A DNA stretch of 64,000 nucleotides from Marinobacter adhaerens HP15 (GTDB taxonomy: Bacteria; Pseudomonadota; Gammaproteobacteria; Pseudomonadales; Oleiphilaceae): positions 2,356,001 through 2,420,000 of the forward strand of contig NC_017506.1 in assembly GCF_000166295.1 (NCBI RefSeq), in the 5' to 3' direction. Shown piece by piece: positions 18,736-28,111 of the stretch. A program made the position numbers and the translations under genes. Each line of letters starts with the position of its first letter. Within the stretch, counting starts at the first letter, position 1. Under the pieces are notes generated by a model. That model was given only the letters and a program-made list of their open reading frames with translations, was not told the DNA's origin and searched no databases.

Positions 18736-20205
18736 TCAGTCTCTCGCACGTTTGGGGAAGATCGGGTAATTTACGCCTGCCATCTGGTTGACCACTCGCA
18801 CCACCTGGGCACTGTAGCCAAACTCGTTGTCGTACCAGACATACAGGATCAGACGCTTGCCACTGGCGATAGTTGCCTGGGCGTCAACGATGCCGGCGTG
18901 ACGGGAGCCAACAAAGTCGGTGGAGACCACTTCCGGCGAATTGACAAAGTCAATCTGCTTCTGAAGTTCTGAATGCAGCGCCATGTCGCGCAGATAGTCG
19001 TTTACCCCTTCTACATCAACGTCTTTCTTGAGGTTGAGATTCAGGATCGCCATGGAAACGTTCGGCGTCGGTACGCGAATGGCATTGCCGGTCAGCTTGC
19101 CTTTGAGCACCGGCAGCGCCTTGGCAACGGCTTTGGCTGCGCCTGTCTCGGTAATTACCATGTTCAGGGCGGCACTCCGTCCGCGACGGCTTCCCTTGTG
19201 GTAGTTGTCGATCAGGTTCTGGTCGTTGGTGTACGAGTGAACGGTCTCAACATGGCCGTCTTCGATACCGTACTCGTCCTCAATTGCCTTGAGCACCGGT
19301 GTGATGGCATTGGTGGTGCAGGACGCTGCCGACAGGATCTTGTCGTCGTCGGTGATCCAGTCGTTATTGATGCCATAAACAATGTTCTTGATATCACCCT
19401 TGCCCGGAGCGGTCAGGATCACGCGGCTGACACCCTTCGATTTGAGGTGCAGGCCAAGTCCTGCCTCGTCACGCCACTTACCGGTGTTGTCGATCACGAT
19501 GGCGTTGTTGATGCCGTACTCGGTGTAGTCCACCTTATCCGGACCATCGGAATAGATGACCTTGATGTAGTTGCCGTTGGCGATCAGGGCCGATTCTTTT
19601 TCATCAACCGTGATGGTGCCATCGAACGGGCCATGCACAGAGTCACGGCGCAGCAGACTGGCGCGCTTCTCGAGATCGTTTTCCGCTCCACCCTGGCGAA
19701 CGACGATGGCACGCAGGCGCAGATTATTACCGCCGCCCGCTTTCTCAATCAGAATGCGCGCCAGCAGACGCCCGATACGGCCGAAACCATACAGGACAAC
19801 GTCTTTGGTGTCGTTGTGGGCATCTTCCTCGGACTGAGCGGCGTACTGCCCTACAACAGGACCGATTTCACGCTTCAGAAATTCGGTAAGATCACCGCCC
19901 TCGTCCTTGAACTTGACCGCAAGCTTGCCGATATCCACGTGGGCGCGGCCAAGATCAAGCTTGTCCATGGCCTGCAGGATCGGCAGGGTGTCGTGAACAG
20001 AAAGCTCGCTGTCTTCAACCTGGCGCACAAAACGATGAGCGCGGATGATGTCGATAACCGACTGGTTGATGATGGCGCGGCCGTATACAGAAGTAACCAC
20101 ATTGTTTTTGCGGTAGAGGCGGCCGATCAGCGGAATCATGGCTTCCGCGGTGGATTCTCTTTCTGTCCAGTTGGACAGGTGCTGATTGATCTGTTCGTGA
20201 CTCAC
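18736..20205 (-). CDS. gap: Long-form glyceraldehyde-3-phosphate dehydrogenase
   Basis: A 489-residue phosphorylating GAPDH. The usual 330-residue enzyme starts near residue 134 with VVLYGFGRIGRLLARI; the catalytic cysteine is Cys296 in SAASCTTNA, followed by VHSYTNDQNLID and the C-terminal WYDNEFGYS. The extra N-terminal 130 residues are helical and charged and show no motif I recognise. The same long form next to mfd is known to me from Pseudomonas (PA3001). It probably works in gluconeogenesis or as a second isozyme; the role of the extension is unknown. Confidence 0.9.
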   Translation of the reverse strand: MSHEQINQHLSNWTERESTAEAMIPLIGRLYRKNNVVTSVYGRAIINQSVIDIIRAHRFVRQVEDSELSVHDTLPILQAMDKLDLGRAHVDIGKLAVKFKDEGGDLTEFLKREIGPVVGQYAAQSEEDAHNDTKDVVLYGFGRIGRLLARILIEKAGGGNNLRLRAIVVRQGGAENDLEKRASLLRRDSVHGPFDGTITVDEKESALIANGNYIKVIYSDGPDKVDYTEYGINNAIVIDNTGKWRDEAGLGLHLKSKGVSRVILTAPGKGDIKNIVYGINNDWITDDDKILSAASCTTNAITPVLKAIEDEYGIEDGHVETVHSYTNDQNLIDNYHKGSRRGRSAALNMVITETGAAKAVAKALPVLKGKLTGNAIRVPTPNVSMAILNLNLKKDVDVEGVNDYLRDMALHSELQKQIDFVNSPEVVSTDFVGSRHAGIVDAQATIASGKRLILYVWYDNEFGYSAQVVRVVNQMAGVNYPIFPKRARD

Positions 20206-20332
20206 GCTTGGACCTCTGCAATTGGCACTTGGAAATTGGGGCGCACATTATCCAATTTAATCCGGTCGACCGCAAATACGGCGGGGCATGACCTTCGTAT
20301 AGGTCGCGCCGGCTAATAACGCAAACGCCGAC

Positions 20333-20350
20333 CATGGCGCCGGCGCCATG
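20333..20350. promoter_or_regulatory. 18-bp perfect palindrome at the mfd promoter
   Basis: CATGGCGCCGGCGCCATG is a perfect inverted repeat without a spacer. Its last three bases overlap the candidate -35 box of mfd. In the 220-nt divergent space between gap and mfd this is a likely operator, but I do not recognise the binding protein. Confidence 0.4.
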
Positions 20351-20376
20351 ACAGTGAGGGGCGCGAGCGTTAGAAT
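20348..20376 (+). promoter_or_regulatory. Candidate mfd promoter
   Basis: ATGACA (20348-20353), a 17-nt spacer and TAGAAT (20371-20376) form a good sigma-70 promoter 49 nt before the mfd start codon. The -35 box overlaps the 18-bp palindrome. Confidence 0.6.
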
Positions 20377-20425
20377 ACGCGCCTCACCGCTCCCGGACAT
20401 CCACAGCAGGAGAACCTGACCGCCA

Positions 20426-23400
20426 ATGAGCCAAGGTGCCAGCACACGCCCGTCACCCCTCCCCCTGATTGCGCCCGAATTTCCGTCTCGGCCGGCCGAT
20501 CACCGAACATGGGGTCAACTGCACGGCAGCAGTGAGGCGCTGGCCATCTGCGAAAGTGCGCGCGCGCACAAGGGTCTGACCCTGGTCATTACCCGCAGCA
20601 CCGCCGATGCCATCCGGCTTGAGCAGGCCATGCGCTTCTTCCTGGGGCTACCCCCGGAAGAAGACGGCCCGGCGGTCAGCGACGATGGGCTGGAACTGCT
20701 GTCGCTGCCCGACTGGGAAACCCTGCCCTACGATCTGTTTTCGCCCCACCAGGACATTATTTCCCGGCGAATCCGGACCCTGCACCGCCTGCCCGCAACC
20801 AGCCACGGGGTTCTGGTGGTTCCTGCACGTACGCTGATGCACAGGCTGCCGCCAGTAAATTACCTCCAGGGCAACACCCTGCTTCTGGAAGTGGGACAGT
20901 CCCTGGATATCGAGAGCTGGCGAATGCAGCTTGAGGCGGCAGGCTACCGGCATGCCGAGAACGTCTACGAGCATGGCGAATACGCGGTCCGGGGGGCCAT
21001 ACTAGACATTTTCCCCATGGGCGCCAGCCAGCCCTTCCGGATTGACCTGTTCGATGATGAGATCGAAACGCTCCGGACTTTCGACCCCGAGACTCAGCGC
21101 TCAATCGACCGGATCGAACGCATCGAACTGCTGCCCGCCTTTGAATTCCCCTGGCACAAAGAGGCGCGCTCCGGATTCCGCAGCCGCTGGTTCGAGCAGT
21201 TCCCGGATGCCGACAAAGACACCCCCATCTATCAGGACGTGACTCACGGCATTACCCCGCCGGGCATTGAGTACTACCTGCCGCTGTTCTTCGACGAGAC
21301 GGCAACCCTGTTTGACTATCTGCCAGGCGCCACTCACGTTTTTACTGCGGACGGACTGAACGATGCGGTCAGCCACTTTGACAGTGAAACCCGCAACCGG
21401 TACGAAGATCGTCGTCACGATCGCCTGCGGCCGATTCTGCCGCCCAAGCGCCTCTTCCTGCAGCAGGAAGAGCTGTTCGGACAACTGAAGGCCTTCCCGA
21501 GGGTAACCGTCTCCGCGGAGACAAAGGATGCCGCGGGATCGGTTAACTGCCCCACGACAACCTTGCCGGATATCGCCATGGACGGTCGAGCCGCAGACCC
21601 TGCCGGTCGCCTCAAGCGGTTTCTGGGAGAGTTCGACGGCCACGTGCTGATATGCGCCGAATCGTCCGGTCGGCGCGAGGCGCTGATGGAGAATCTTGGC
21701 GAACAGGGTGTTGAATTGAAAACCCTGTCCGGCTGGCAGGCTTTTCTTGACGATAAGGAAAGCTCCGTGGCCATCACCATTGCTCCGATGGAGCAAGGCC
21801 TGGTGCTGCCCGAGCATTCCGTTGCCCTGATCACCGAGACCGCCCTGTTCGGCGAACGGGTACTGCAGCGGCGGCGCCGCGAGAAGCCTACGGAAACGGA
21901 CGATGCCGGCTTCCGGGATCTGTCGGAATTGCGGATTGGTGCGCCGGTGGTTCATATCGACCACGGTGTTGGCCGTTATCTGGGTCTGGAGACCATCACC
22001 GTAGAGGGCGAAGCGAGCGAATTCCTGATGCTTGGGTACGCCGGGGGCTCAAAGCTGTACGTTCCGGTCTCCAGCCTGCACCTGATTTCCCGCTATGCAG
22101 GCAATGACACCGAACACGCGCCGCTGCACAAACTCGGGACGGACCGCTGGAGCACAGCGAAACAGAAAGCCCTTGAGAAGATCCGGGATACTGCCGCCGA
22201 GCTGCTGGATGTGTACGCCCGCCGGGAGGCGCGCAAAGGCTTCAGCTTCGAGGATCCCAAGGAAGCCTATCGTGCCTTTGCTGCCGGCTTTCCGTTCGAG
22301 GAGACACCAGACCAGCAGGTTGCTATCCAGTCGGTGTTCGAGGACATGACCAGCGAGCAGCCCATGGATCGCCTGGTGTGTGGCGATGTCGGTTTCGGGA
22401 AAACCGAAGTTGCCATGCGCGCGGCGTTCCTGGCTACTTGGTCGGGCAAACAGGTGGCGGTTCTGGTCCCCACTACCCTCCTCGCCCAGCAGCATTATGA
22501 ATCCTTCCGGGACCGTTTCTCGGATACCCCTGTGCAGGTCGAGCTGCTCAGCCGGTTCCGCACGGCTGGCCAGACCAGCAAGGCGTTGGAGGCGGTGGAG
22601 AACGGCCGGGCCGACATCGTCATCGGCACCCACAAACTGCTACAGGGCGACATCAAATTCAAGAATCTTGGCCTGGTTATCATCGACGAAGAGCATCGCT
22701 TTGGCGTTCAGCAGAAGGAAAGACTGAAAGCACTGCGGGCCGAAGTGGACATGCTCAACCTGACCGCCACCCCGATTCCGCGGACGCTGAACATGGCCAT
22801 GGGCCATCTGCGGGATCTCTCGATTATCGCCACTCCTCCGGCCCGGCGGCTCTCGGTGAAAACTTTTGTGCGCCAGAAAGACAACGCCATGGTCAAGGAA
22901 GCCATACTGCGGGAGATTCTCCGGGGCGGTCAGGTCTACTTCCTCCACAACGACGTGGCCACCATCGAGAAGACGGCAGAGGATTTACGTTCGCTGATTC
23001 CGGAAGCGCGGGTGGGCGTCGCCCACGGGCAGATGAGAGAGCGTGATCTGGAAAAGATCATGTCCGACTTCTACCACAAACGCTTCAACGTGCTGGTGTG
23101 CACAACGATCATTGAAACCGGCATCGACGTTCCCAGCGCCAACACCATTATTATCGAGCGGGCAGACAAGTTCGGCCTGGCGCAATTACATCAGCTTCGG
23201 GGCCGGGTCGGCCGTTCGCACCACCAGGCCTACGCCTACCTGCTCACGCCACCGCCGAAATCCATCACGGCGGACGCCAAAAAGCGTCTGGATGCGATTT
23301 CGGAGGCGCAGGACCTGGGTGCCGGCTTCATGCTGGCCACTCACGACCTCGAAATCCGCGGTGCCGGGGAGTTATTGGGGGAAGAACAGAGCGGGCAGAT

Positions 23401-23959
23401 CGAAAGTATCGGCTTTACCCTTTACATGCAGCTTCTGGACGAGGCCGTCAAGGCCATTCGCGAGGGCCGAACCCCGAACGCCGACCTGCCCCTTAGCCAC
23501 GGCACCGAAATGAACCTGAGAATCCCGGCTCTTATCCCCGAGGATTATCTGCCGGATGTCCATAACCGCCTGATGCTCTACAAACGGATTGCCAGCGTGG
23601 ACAGCCCGGAAGCATTAAAAGAACTTCAGGTTGAAATGATCGATCGGTTCGGATTGTTACCGGATCCGGCCAAAAACCTGATCCGCCAGACCGAGCTTCG
23701 ATTGCGTGCAGAAGCCCTGGGCATCGTGAAAGTCGATGCCGGCAAGGAGTGGGCGCGGCTCGAGTTTGGCAGCTCGACACCGGTGGATCCGCTGGTTCTG
23801 GTTAAAAAAGTGCAATCCGCACCTGACCAGTACCGGCTCGAAGGTGCCAACAGCTTCCGTTTTCGGCTGAAGGATGCCACAACCGGTGGTAAACTCGACG
23901 GCATTTCCCGGATGCTTGGCGAGCTGGAGCCAGCAAAAAATGACGCGTCCGGCTCATGA
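20426..23959 (+). CDS. mfd: Transcription-repair coupling factor
   Basis: An 1177-residue DNA translocase that removes RNA polymerase stalled at lesions and recruits UvrA. Domains in order: UvrB-like N-terminal region (to about 350), RNA polymerase interaction domain near residues 510-580 (GAPVVHIDHGVGRY), RecG-like helicase motor with Walker A GDVGFGKTEVA (about residue 655) and DEEH box in VIIDEEHRFG, TRG motif region, and C-terminal UvrA-masking domain. The length is normal. The csiV start codon overlaps its stop as ATGA. Confidence 0.97.
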   Translation: MSQGASTRPSPLPLIAPEFPSRPADHRTWGQLHGSSEALAICESARAHKGLTLVITRSTADAIRLEQAMRFFLGLPPEEDGPAVSDDGLELLSLPDWETLPYDLFSPHQDIISRRIRTLHRLPATSHGVLVVPARTLMHRLPPVNYLQGNTLLLEVGQSLDIESWRMQLEAAGYRHAENVYEHGEYAVRGAILDIFPMGASQPFRIDLFDDEIETLRTFDPETQRSIDRIERIELLPAFEFPWHKEARSGFRSRWFEQFPDADKDTPIYQDVTHGITPPGIEYYLPLFFDETATLFDYLPGATHVFTADGLNDAVSHFDSETRNRYEDRRHDRLRPILPPKRLFLQQEELFGQLKAFPRVTVSAETKDAAGSVNCPTTTLPDIAMDGRAADPAGRLKRFLGEFDGHVLICAESSGRREALMENLGEQGVELKTLSGWQAFLDDKESSVAITIAPMEQGLVLPEHSVALITETALFGERVLQRRRREKPTETDDAGFRDLSELRIGAPVVHIDHGVGRYLGLETITVEGEASEFLMLGYAGGSKLYVPVSSLHLISRYAGNDTEHAPLHKLGTDRWSTAKQKALEKIRDTAAELLDVYARREARKGFSFEDPKEAYRAFAAGFPFEETPDQQVAIQSVFEDMTSEQPMDRLVCGDVGFGKTEVAMRAAFLATWSGKQVAVLVPTTLLAQQHYESFRDRFSDTPVQVELLSRFRTAGQTSKALEAVENGRADIVIGTHKLLQGDIKFKNLGLVIIDEEHRFGVQQKERLKALRAEVDMLNLTATPIPRTLNMAMGHLRDLSIIATPPARRLSVKTFVRQKDNAMVKEAILREILRGGQVYFLHNDVATIEKTAEDLRSLIPEARVGVAHGQMRERDLEKIMSDFYHKRFNVLVCTTIIETGIDVPSANTIIIERADKFGLAQLHQLRGRVGRSHHQAYAYLLTPPPKSITADAKKRLDAISEAQDLGAGFMLATHDLEIRGAGELLGEEQSGQIESIGFTLYMQLLDEAVKAIREGRTPNADLPLSHGTEMNLRIPALIPEDYLPDVHNRLMLYKRIASVDSPEALKELQVEMIDRFGLLPDPAKNLIRQTELRLRAEALGIVKVDAGKEWARLEFGSSTPVDPLVLVKKVQSAPDQYRLEGANSFRFRLKDATTGGKLDGISRMLGELEPAKNDASGS

Positions 23960-24816
23960 ACGGCCGACCAACAAGTGGAGTACGACCCTTGCAAATTGAT
24001 GGAATTCGCTGGTGCCGATACCCGACCCGGGCCATCCTGGCAGCTCTGCTTCTGAGCTTTTCTCTAACAGGCGCCGCACAGCAGCCTGACAGGGCAACCT
24101 TGCCTCTTGAGCCCGGCACGCCGGTTCCGGATGACTACTACCGGGCGGAGTTTGTCATTCTTGAGCGGATTGTAGAGCCGGAAGCTGTGAAGGAGCGGAT
24201 GTCTGATCGCTCGGTAGAGCCGCCCCTTGAGACCGAAGAGGTTCTCTGGTCATCGCTGGAGGATGGCACCACGGAAACCACACTGGAATTGGCGCCCCAA
24301 AAGGATCTCCATCTTGCCAGTGCCGCCGCCAGACTCGAACGCAGTGGCCGTTACCGTGTGCTTGTGGCTGCCGGTTGGTACGAGGCGTTTCCACCGGATT
24401 ACGAGGGGACACCCTTGCGGGTTGAAGCAGGTGACTGGCTAAACGAGGCTCGCACCCGGGAGGTGGAGGGACACATCACCATCGACCGGCAACGCTATTT
24501 GCACGTCAATGTGCATCTGAACCACTGGCAACTGGCAGAAGAGCCATCGGAGCTGCCAATAGAGGCTGCGACCGAGCTCTCTGAAGAAACACCCCCCGCC
24601 CCGGACGCATCCGGAGCAAGTGACTCCGCCCCAATGTCAGCAGCAACCGGAGAAGCAGCCGGTCAGCAACTACCGGTTCTGGCTGAACCCGCGCCCCTGG
24701 AATTGTTGACCTGGATTCGGGAAACCCGCCGGATGCGCAGTGAGGAAATCCACTTCCTCGATTCCCCCACGATCGGCGTGCTGGTATTTTTCAAGAAGAT
24801 TGAGGCAACGGAGTAA
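23956..24816 (+). CDS. CsiV family protein (probable periplasmic)
   Basis: A 286-residue protein with an N-terminal export signal (hydrophobic segment about residues 25-42 ending in TGAAQ) and then a domain starting YYRAEFVILER, which resembles the CsiV family. CsiV in Vibrio is a periplasmic peptidoglycan-binding protein needed for cell morphology under D-amino acid stress. Residues 195-235 are a Glu/Ala/Ser/Pro-rich linker. Its location directly after mfd, overlapping by 4 nt, matches Pseudomonas PA3003 as I recall it. The last 26 nt overlap the convergent phosphorylase gene. Confidence 0.7.
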   Translation: MNGRPTSGVRPLQIDGIRWCRYPTRAILAALLLSFSLTGAAQQPDRATLPLEPGTPVPDDYYRAEFVILERIVEPEAVKERMSDRSVEPPLETEEVLWSSLEDGTTETTLELAPQKDLHLASAAARLERSGRYRVLVAAGWYEAFPPDYEGTPLRVEAGDWLNEARTREVEGHITIDRQRYLHVNVHLNHWQLAEEPSELPIEAATELSEETPPAPDASGASDSAPMSAATGEAAGQQLPVLAEPAPLELLTWIRETRRMRSEEIHFLDSPTIGVLVFFKKIEATE

Positions 24817-25579
24817 GCACCCCAAGGCCAGCCATCGAGACTTCGAGGATCCGCTTGACCCCGGACATTCCCTGCTCGATGGCCGCCTCAATTTCTTCCA
24901 TGGTGATGATATGGTCGGATTTTCCAGCCGCCCAGTTCACCACCAAACCCAGACAGACGTAACGCATTCCAAGTTCCGCCGCCAGCGCGGCTTCCGGCAT
25001 ACCGGTCATTCCTACCAGGTCGCAGCCGTCCCGCTCCATCCGGATGATTTCAGCCGCGGTTTCCAGCCTCGGGCCCTGGGTTGCGCCATACACTCCGAAA
25101 CCGGAAAACGGCACGTTTTCTGCTCCGGCGGCATCAATCAGGATCTGCCGCGCGCTCTCGTCGTAGGGCCAGGTGAAATCAATGTGGGTCACCGAGTCCA
25201 GACTGCCCTCGAAAAAGGTGCTGGCACGCCCCCATGTGTAGTCAATAATCTGGTCGGGAATAACCACATGGGCAGGTCCCATATCTGCATGAATACCGCC
25301 CACGGCGTTGACACCGACGACCGTTCGCACACCGGCATCGTAAAGGGCCTTGAGGTTCGCCCGGTAATTCACCTGATGGGGTGGAATACGGTGTGGGTTA
25401 CCATGGCGCGACAGGAACATCACCGGCTGATCACCCAAGCGCCCCTCTACCAATGGCGCGGAAGGCATGCCCCAGGGCGTTCCGGCTTTATTCTCGCCGG
25501 TGATTTCCAGGCCAGACAATGTGGTCAGGCCTGTACCCCCGATAATCCCGACAGGGTGCATTTTCTCCGGTGACGTCAT
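24791..25579 (-). CDS. S-methyl-5'-thioinosine/thioadenosine phosphorylase (PNP family)
   Basis: A 262-residue purine nucleoside phosphorylase-fold enzyme. VGIIGGTGLTTL gives the phosphate loop, SRHGNPHRIPPHQVNYRAN the substrate region, and VGMTGMPEAALAAELGM the nucleoside site. In this synteny the Pseudomonas orthologue (PA3004) is a methylthioinosine phosphorylase rather than a methylthioadenosine enzyme, so MTI in purine and polyamine by-product salvage is the best guess. Its start overlaps the mscS stop as ATGA, so it belongs to the L,D-transpeptidase-mscS-phosphorylase unit. Confidence 0.85.
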   Translation of the reverse strand: MTSPEKMHPVGIIGGTGLTTLSGLEITGENKAGTPWGMPSAPLVEGRLGDQPVMFLSRHGNPHRIPPHQVNYRANLKALYDAGVRTVVGVNAVGGIHADMGPAHVVIPDQIIDYTWGRASTFFEGSLDSVTHIDFTWPYDESARQILIDAAGAENVPFSGFGVYGATQGPRLETAAEIIRMERDGCDLVGMTGMPEAALAAELGMRYVCLGLVVNWAAGKSDHIITMEEIEAAIEQGMSGVKRILEVSMAGLGVLTPLPQSS

Positions 25580-26799
25580 TCTGACTCTCCTGAATCTTCT
25601 ACATCTCCGGTGGTCTGGCGATTCTGCGATTTCTGCGCACTTTTCCCGGAGGAGGCTTCCCCACGCTTATCTGCCGAGTCGTCCGATTGCGATCCGGACA
25701 GCCGAACCCCTTCGGGCAAGTGCAGAGTCCGGGTCGGGAAGGCGACCTCAGCTCCGTAGCCTTCAATAATATCGCTGATCTTCAGCAGCACATCCTGTTT
25801 CACTTCGTGGAATGGAACCCACTGGGTTGTCTTGGTAAAGCAATACACCATGATGTCCAGTGACGAGGCATTGAAGGCCAGGAAATTCACAATCAGGGTC
25901 TCATCGCTCTCGATATCCTCATGCTGCTGAAGCATGGCTCTGATATCGTCAACGATCGTTGCCATCTGTGCGACATCCGCATAGCGGATGCCAATGGTCT
26001 CGTAGATCCGACGATTGCTCATGCGCGAGGGGTTTTCTACCGCAATGGTGGTAAACGCCGCATTCGGCACGTAAAGAGGACGCTTGTCGAAGGTACGGAT
26101 GGTCGTCAGACGCCAGCCGATATGCTCAACCGTCCCCTCGATGTTCCGATCGGGCGATCGCACCCAGTCCCCGACCTTGAAGGGTCGATCCAGGTGGATG
26201 ATAAAACCGCCGAAAAAGTTCGCCAGCAGGTCCTTGGCGGCAAAACCAACCGCAATACCGCCCACGCCGCCGAAGGCCAGTACCCCCGAAATGCTGTAGC
26301 CCATGGACTGCATGGCAATGAGCACGGCCGTAATGAGGACAACGGCCCGGGACAGTTTGCTCACCGCGTTGACGGTGGTGTAGTCCATGGGCTGTTTCAT
26401 TTTCAGAGGAGATACGAGAATCCCCTCCGCTTCTTTGATCAATCGCAGAACCGCCCAGACCAGTACGAAGATGAAACCAATCTGCAGCACCGACTCATTG
26501 GCCTTGAAGATCTCCGCTTCCGAGTATTTGTGAGCCACTTCGGCAGCCCAATAGACCCCCTGCAGCCAGACAAACGCGACCACCGGCTTTCGAGCCGCAT
26601 GCAGCAAGGCATCGTCGAACAGGTTTTTGGTCTGGCTGAATTTGCGTTCAAGAGCCGCGATTATGTGGCTGGCAATGTAGGCGACCGTGGCCGTTCCAAA
26701 AACCAGCGCAAAGACAACAATTCCAACGCGCCAGGCTTCAGACAGCAGCCCGAAATTCTCGATCCAGCCATTCACCATGGCCATAACATCCCCGATCAT
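25576..26799 (-). CDS. Mechanosensitive ion channel, MscS family
   Basis: A 407-residue inner-membrane protein with about five transmembrane helices, larger than MscS (286 residues) and closer in layout to YbdG or YnaI. The pore helix is the glycine/alanine-rich stretch with VLAFGGVGGIAVGFAAKDLL, followed by the beta domain LDRPFKVGDWVRSP, GTVEHIGWRLTTIRTFD and VPNAAFT. The C terminus is a 45-residue polar tail. It should release solutes on hypo-osmotic shock. Confidence 0.9.
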   Translation of the reverse strand: MIGDVMAMVNGWIENFGLLSEAWRVGIVVFALVFGTATVAYIASHIIAALERKFSQTKNLFDDALLHAARKPVVAFVWLQGVYWAAEVAHKYSEAEIFKANESVLQIGFIFVLVWAVLRLIKEAEGILVSPLKMKQPMDYTTVNAVSKLSRAVVLITAVLIAMQSMGYSISGVLAFGGVGGIAVGFAAKDLLANFFGGFIIHLDRPFKVGDWVRSPDRNIEGTVEHIGWRLTTIRTFDKRPLYVPNAAFTTIAVENPSRMSNRRIYETIGIRYADVAQMATIVDDIRAMLQQHEDIESDETLIVNFLAFNASSLDIMVYCFTKTTQWVPFHEVKQDVLLKISDIIEGYGAEVAFPTRTLHLPEGVRLSGSQSDDSADKRGEASSGKSAQKSQNRQTTGDVEDSGESE

Positions 26800-26823
26800 C
26801 GGATTCCTCTGGTCTAGACAGTT

Positions 26824-27318
26824 TTATCGAATGGAAACGGCCGTTCCCGGCCTGACGCGATCAAACAGATCAATAATGTCTGCGTTGCGCATCCGCACGC
26901 AGCCATGGGACAACGGCACGCCCATGGGCTCGCTGTCCGGTGTGCCGTGAATGTATATGAAGCGGCGGAAAGTATCGACACCCGGGCCCCTGTTTTTGCC
27001 CCACTCGCGACCGCATAGCCAGAGAATCCGGCTCAGTATCCAGTCGCGTTCGGGATGAAGCCGGGCGAGATCCACGCTGTAGGTTTCGCCGGTGGGGCGC
27101 CGGGCACGGAATACTGTCCCAACAGGAAGACCGGCGCCAATACTGGCCCGGACATAGTGCTCACCACGCGGAGTGCATCCGCTGCCATCGCTCTCTCCCG
27201 GCCCGTTCAGGCCGGTGGAAACCGGATAGGAGGCAACAATCTCTCCGCCTTCGCTTTTCAGCTGCAGGCGCTGAAGGGTCAGGTCAATATCGATTCGAAC
27301 AGATGCGGGGTGCGTCAA
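26824..27318 (-). CDS. L,D-transpeptidase (YkuD) family protein without export signal
   Basis: A 164-residue protein that is almost entirely a YkuD domain, with the catalytic motif IHGTPDSEPMG...SHGCVRMRN (His and Cys present). YkuD enzymes form 3-3 peptidoglycan cross-links or attach lipoproteins. No signal peptide is visible; the only usable start is TTG at 27318 with GGGAG upstream, and the frame is closed by a stop codon about 24 nt before it. Either an unusual export route exists or the enzyme acts on cytoplasmic muropeptides. It precedes mscS by 24 nt. Confidence 0.8.
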   Translation of the reverse strand: MTHPASVRIDIDLTLQRLQLKSEGGEIVASYPVSTGLNGPGESDGSGCTPRGEHYVRASIGAGLPVGTVFRARRPTGETYSVDLARLHPERDWILSRILWLCGREWGKNRGPGVDTFRRFIYIHGTPDSEPMGVPLSHGCVRMRNADIIDLFDRVRPGTAVSIR

Positions 27319-27373
27319 AACCGGCCAGGCTCCCTTGGAGGTTCAGTGGGAAGCCTAACCGAGAGAGAGGAAT

Positions 27374-28051
27374 TCAGGCAACCGAGACCTTGCTGCCAGC
27401 TGGCGGGATCAGCATGGCGTCTTCGGCCTGCATGCCGGCTGCCAGGAAAGGCACCAGGCGGGCAGCAATTTCCTGGACGGTGGTTTCCACGCCCAGCTTG
27501 TTCTGAAGAATATCGCGAAGCGCATCGCTGCTGGACATGGTGAACGCCGTTGCCCCCAGCATGAACTGGATACGCCAGTAGCGATCCACCGAGGAAAGCT
27601 GAGGCGTTGCTTCCTTGAGCAGGCGCATGAACCGGCTGAAGGGCTCGCTGTACTCTTGCTCAAGGAACTTGCGCAGATGGCCCTGTGACTGGGTATAGGC
27701 AAGCCCAAGCAGGCGCATGAAGATCGAGATACCCTTTTCGTTACGCTGGGGCATACGCACCGCACTCTCGGTAAGCGCCCAGAGCGTCTGATTCAGGGTT
27801 GGAGGCTTACCGCTGCAACGCTCTTCCAGCTCATCGAACGCGTTTTCCAGTGTGGCGGAAAACGGTGTCAGAAAGCGCGCAAATACCGCATGAATCAGTG
27901 CGTTCTTTGAACCAAAGTGGTAATTGACAGCGGCCAGATTTACTTTAGCCTTACTGGTAATCATTCGGAGCGAGGTTTCCGAAAAACCCCGGTCGGCGAA
28001 CAGCTCTTCGGCTGCATCGAGAATCCGGTCAACGGTATCAGACTGCGCCAT
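27374..28051 (-). CDS. psrA: TetR-family repressor PsrA
   Basis: A 225-residue TetR regulator whose N-terminal DNA-binding domain (TVDRILDAAEELFADRGF, then VNLAAVNYHFGSKNALI) is nearly the sequence I recall for Pseudomonas PsrA. PsrA senses long-chain fatty acids, represses beta-oxidation genes and itself, and activates rpoS. Two overlapping copies of its target motif lie 20-47 nt upstream of the start codon, so autoregulation is expected. Confidence 0.88.
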   Translation of the reverse strand: MAQSDTVDRILDAAEELFADRGFSETSLRMITSKAKVNLAAVNYHFGSKNALIHAVFARFLTPFSATLENAFDELEERCSGKPPTLNQTLWALTESAVRMPQRNEKGISIFMRLLGLAYTQSQGHLRKFLEQEYSEPFSRFMRLLKEATPQLSSVDRYWRIQFMLGATAFTMSSSDALRDILQNKLGVETTVQEIAARLVPFLAAGMQAEDAMLIPPAGSKVSVA

Positions 28052-28071
28052 TTTGTTATCAATGCCTCTAG

Positions 28072-28098
28072 CAAACGTCTGTTTGAAACATACGTTTG
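28072..28098 (-). promoter_or_regulatory. Double PsrA operator
   Basis: CAAAC-GTCT-GTTTG (28072-28085) and GAAAC-ATAC-GTTTG (28085-28098) share one base and each fits the PsrA consensus (G/C)AAAC-N4-GTTT(G/C). The pair is immediately upstream of psrA, between it and the unknown gene that follows on the same strand. Confidence 0.8.
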
Positions 28099-28111
28099 AA
28101 GCGCATCTGTG

